A DNA stretch of 64,000 nt, from positions 62,001 to 126,000 of the forward strand of contig JAIBAY010000009.1 in the NCBI GenBank assembly GCA_019694975.1, given 5' to 3'. Position numbers and translations under genes: made by a program. This stretch comes from Chitinophagales bacterium. GTDB taxonomy: Bacteria > Bacteroidota > Bacteroidia > Chitinophagales > UBA10324. Numbering within the stretch: the first letter of the stretch is position 1; every line of letters begins with the position of its first letter. The notes under the pieces were generated by a model. It had not been told where the DNA came from and searched no databases. It worked only from the letters and a program-made list of their open reading frames with translations. Below are positions 62,606 to 64,000 of this stretch, in pieces.

Positions 62606-62705
62606 TAACGCCAGCCTGTGAAAAACCAATTAACAAACATGTTATAAATTACTTTGATAAAGATATTGAAATAGATGACGCCAGGATCACGTGATTAAAG
62701 ATCTT
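62606..62705. repeat. ~100-bp direct repeat, copy 2
   Basis: Starts TAACGCCAGCCTGTGAAAAA and ends ACGTGATTAAAGATCTT. Same orientation as copy 1, 2,139 bp to its right. It lies ~70 bp upstream of the DUF6368-like gene's start. Confidence 0.8.
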
Positions 62706-62783
62706 GGAGATATGCGGTAAATACAACCCTAAAACAGAGCACAGGTAACCTTCAGCAGTCAGGAAGACAGCGTAGGAGAACAG

Positions 62784-63079
62784 AATCCGGTCCGGCTCAT
62801 TGATGCCTTTGTGGAGCATTTGGGCTTAGCGCAGCTCAGGTTTAAGGTACCTGAATTGAAGAGAGAAGGACGTCCGGCTTATGAGTTCAAAGTGTTTCTA
62901 AAACTTTATTTTATGGCTACCTCAATGGCATCCGCTCCAGCCGGAGGTTAGAGAAGGAGTGTACCCGAAACACCGAATTACAGTGGTTATTGGGTCAATT
63001 AAAGCCCGACTATTATTCCATTGCCTATTTCCGGAAAGAGAACCCTGCTGCCCTGCGTAATTTAAAAACCGAAGGGTGA
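62784..63079 (+). pseudogene. IS1182-like transposase N-terminal relic with frameshift
   Basis: Frame 1 reads 'NPVRLIDAFVEHLGLAQLRF' ... 'GRPAYEFKVFLKLYF', then goes out of frame. In another frame the protein continues 'YGYLNGIRSSRRLEKECTRN', 'TELQWLLGQLKPDYYSIAYF' and 'RKENPAALRN', then TGA. This is the N-terminal part of IS1182/IS5-type transposases. A single T lost from a T-run near 62911 explains the shift. The catalytic part is absent. No terminal repeats of the IS were found. 63080-63387 shows no gene. Confidence 0.8.
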
Positions 63080-63387
63080 GAAAAAAAAATTTGAATTTCT
63101 TCCTGGGTGGGAGAAAAAATACTCTCTTAAAAAAATTGCTTGCAGCGTTGGCTTGTGCGTTTTTTAAGAGTTGACTCGTCCTGAAAAAAGTTTACATTTT
63201 TAGAAGATAATCCTGCTATTCAATTACAAAGTTGATTTTAGTCCTGATAATGGTTTATATGCAGGGTTACAACCTGTGGCTTGTTTGGTCAACAATTGAT
63301 CAGCTGCATTTCATTTGAATTAATACATTTATGCATGGAACCTTGAGCATCCATACATCACTCACGCATTTCTTTTCCCGTTTCCAC

Positions 63388-64000
63388 ATGAACAGCAAAC
63401 TTATTTTATGGTCCGTTACGGTTGGCCTCGGCGGTTTTTTGTTTGGCCTTGATACGGCGGTGATCTCCGGCGCCGAGCAGGATATTCAGCAGCTCTGGCA
63501 CCTCGATGGCTGGAGCCACGGGTTGGCCATTGCCATGGCTTTGTACGGTACCGTCATCGGTGCCATGTTCGGCGGTGTTCCCGCAGATACCTATGGCAGA
63601 AAGAAAACACTGATTGCCATCGGCCTCCTGTTCTTCTTCTCGGCCATCGGTTCGGCACTGGCCAGCGGTGTTGGCATGTTTATGTTTTTCCGTTTCATGG
63701 GCGGCTTGAGTATCGGCGCATCATCGGTGGTGGCGCCTGTGTACATATCGGAGATCGCTCCGCCAAAATACCGCGGCAGGATGGGCATCTCTTTTCAGAT
63801 GAATATCGTGCTGGGCATCCTGATCGCCTATGTTTCCAATTACCTGCTGGAAGGCGGTGCCAACGACTGGCGCTGGATGCTGGGCATCGTGGCCGTACCT
63901 GCCTTGTTCTTCTCTGTACTGATGCTGTTTACGCCGGAAACACCAAGGTGGTTGTTGCTGCACAAAGGCGATGAACAAAAGGCAAAGGACGTCTTGTCCA
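63388..64000 (+). CDS. Sugar-porter family MFS transporter (3' end outside the window)
   Basis: 204 codons visible, open at the right edge. Signatures of the sugar porter family: 'GGFLFGLDTAVISGAEQDIQ', the helix 2-3 loop 'DTYGRKKTLIAIGLL', 'FRFMGGLSIGASSVVAPVYI' then 'SEIAPPKYRGRM', and 'PETPRWLLLHKG' after helix 6. These are all key motifs of the N-terminal half. The start is ATG 63388, which opens directly before helix 1. An in-frame ATG 19 codons upstream is possible but would add a His-rich tail. Members import hexoses or pentoses by H+ symport or facilitated diffusion. Confidence 0.93.
   Translation, partial: MNSKLILWSVTVGLGGFLFGLDTAVISGAEQDIQQLWHLDGWSHGLAIAMALYGTVIGAMFGGVPADTYGRKKTLIAIGLLFFFSAIGSALASGVGMFMFFRFMGGLSIGASSVVAPVYISEIAPPKYRGRMGISFQMNIVLGILIAYVSNYLLEGGANDWRWMLGIVAVPALFFSVLMLFTPETPRWLLLHKGDEQKAKDVLS

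Noticed and set aside
59238-62705. Classical integron attC sites
   Set aside because: The GGCGTTA-type motif in the direct repeats does not fit GTTRRRY, and no matching RYYYAAC partner at attC distance was found. No integrase is present. Kept only as a cassette-like hypothesis.
63591-63978. Minus-strand frames over the sugar-porter gene
   Set aside because: Antisense to a clearly identified MFS transporter.
1-64000. CRISPR array, riboswitch, rRNA or replication origin
   Set aside because: No regularly spaced short repeats, no recognisable riboswitch core and no rRNA sequence were seen. The only regular repeats are coding repeats and the elements listed.

Overview
The window comes from a Bacteroidota genome, most likely an environmental member of the Chitinophagales/Sphingobacteriales side. 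The evidence is several secreted proteins with type IX secretion (T9SS) type A or type B C-terminal sorting domains, PKD, SprB-like and SBBP repeat architectures, TAnnTTTG promoter boxes, almost no Shine-Dalgarno sequences, and a fused FTCD enzyme. No organism name can be given from sequence alone.

Layout. 1-10.9 kb (minus): one apparent operon of two paralogous secreted beta-helix proteins followed by a giant adhesin (at least 2,762 codons, running off the left edge). The adhesin has eight N-terminal ~80-residue repeats and tandem 533-codon PKD + beta-propeller + Ig-like units, parts of which are identical at DNA level. 11-19 kb: housekeeping metabolism: Cys/Met-metabolism PLP enzyme, DinB-like protein, lipoprotein, histidine-degradation genes ftcD and hutI with a DoxX-like protein between them, and aroC. 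19-37 kb: a T9SS-cargo island (FG-GAP protein, tandem pair of type B cargo proteins, SBBP propeller protein, PNGase F-like protein split by a LamG-containing insertion, secreted lipase-like hydrolase) with a tRNA-Leu(GAG) and an endonuclease III gene. 37-40.4 kb: dxr, rseP, hscB and tRNA-Leu(CAA).

40.4-51.7 kb (minus): a complete potassium-uptake Kdp locus of Bacteroidota type. It has a sigma-54-type response regulator (apparent CTG start), a candidate -24/-12 promoter with palindromes upstream, three tiny membrane ORFs (one is KdpF), kdpA, kdpB, kdpC, an outer-membrane porin, a KdpD N-terminal/USP sensor and a separate histidine kinase. Two gaps of this locus each hold a decayed four-helix-bundle (S23/Avd-like) gene.

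51.8-59.2 kb: esterase, two hypothetical secreted proteins, a FISUMP-domain protein, then a five-gene minus-strand cluster (two SRPBCC, TfoX-N, VOC, truncated COG4705-like protein) divergent from an HxlR regulator, with a palindromic operator candidate between. 59.2-63.1 kb: a cassette-like stretch of unrelated hypothetical genes, all on the minus strand, separated by palindromic spacers and carrying two copies of a 100-bp direct repeat, next to a frameshifted IS1182-like transposase relic. The right edge holds the start of a sugar-porter MFS gene. A family of ~120-130 bp terminal-inverted-repeat elements (three copies, all intergenic) is scattered through the window.
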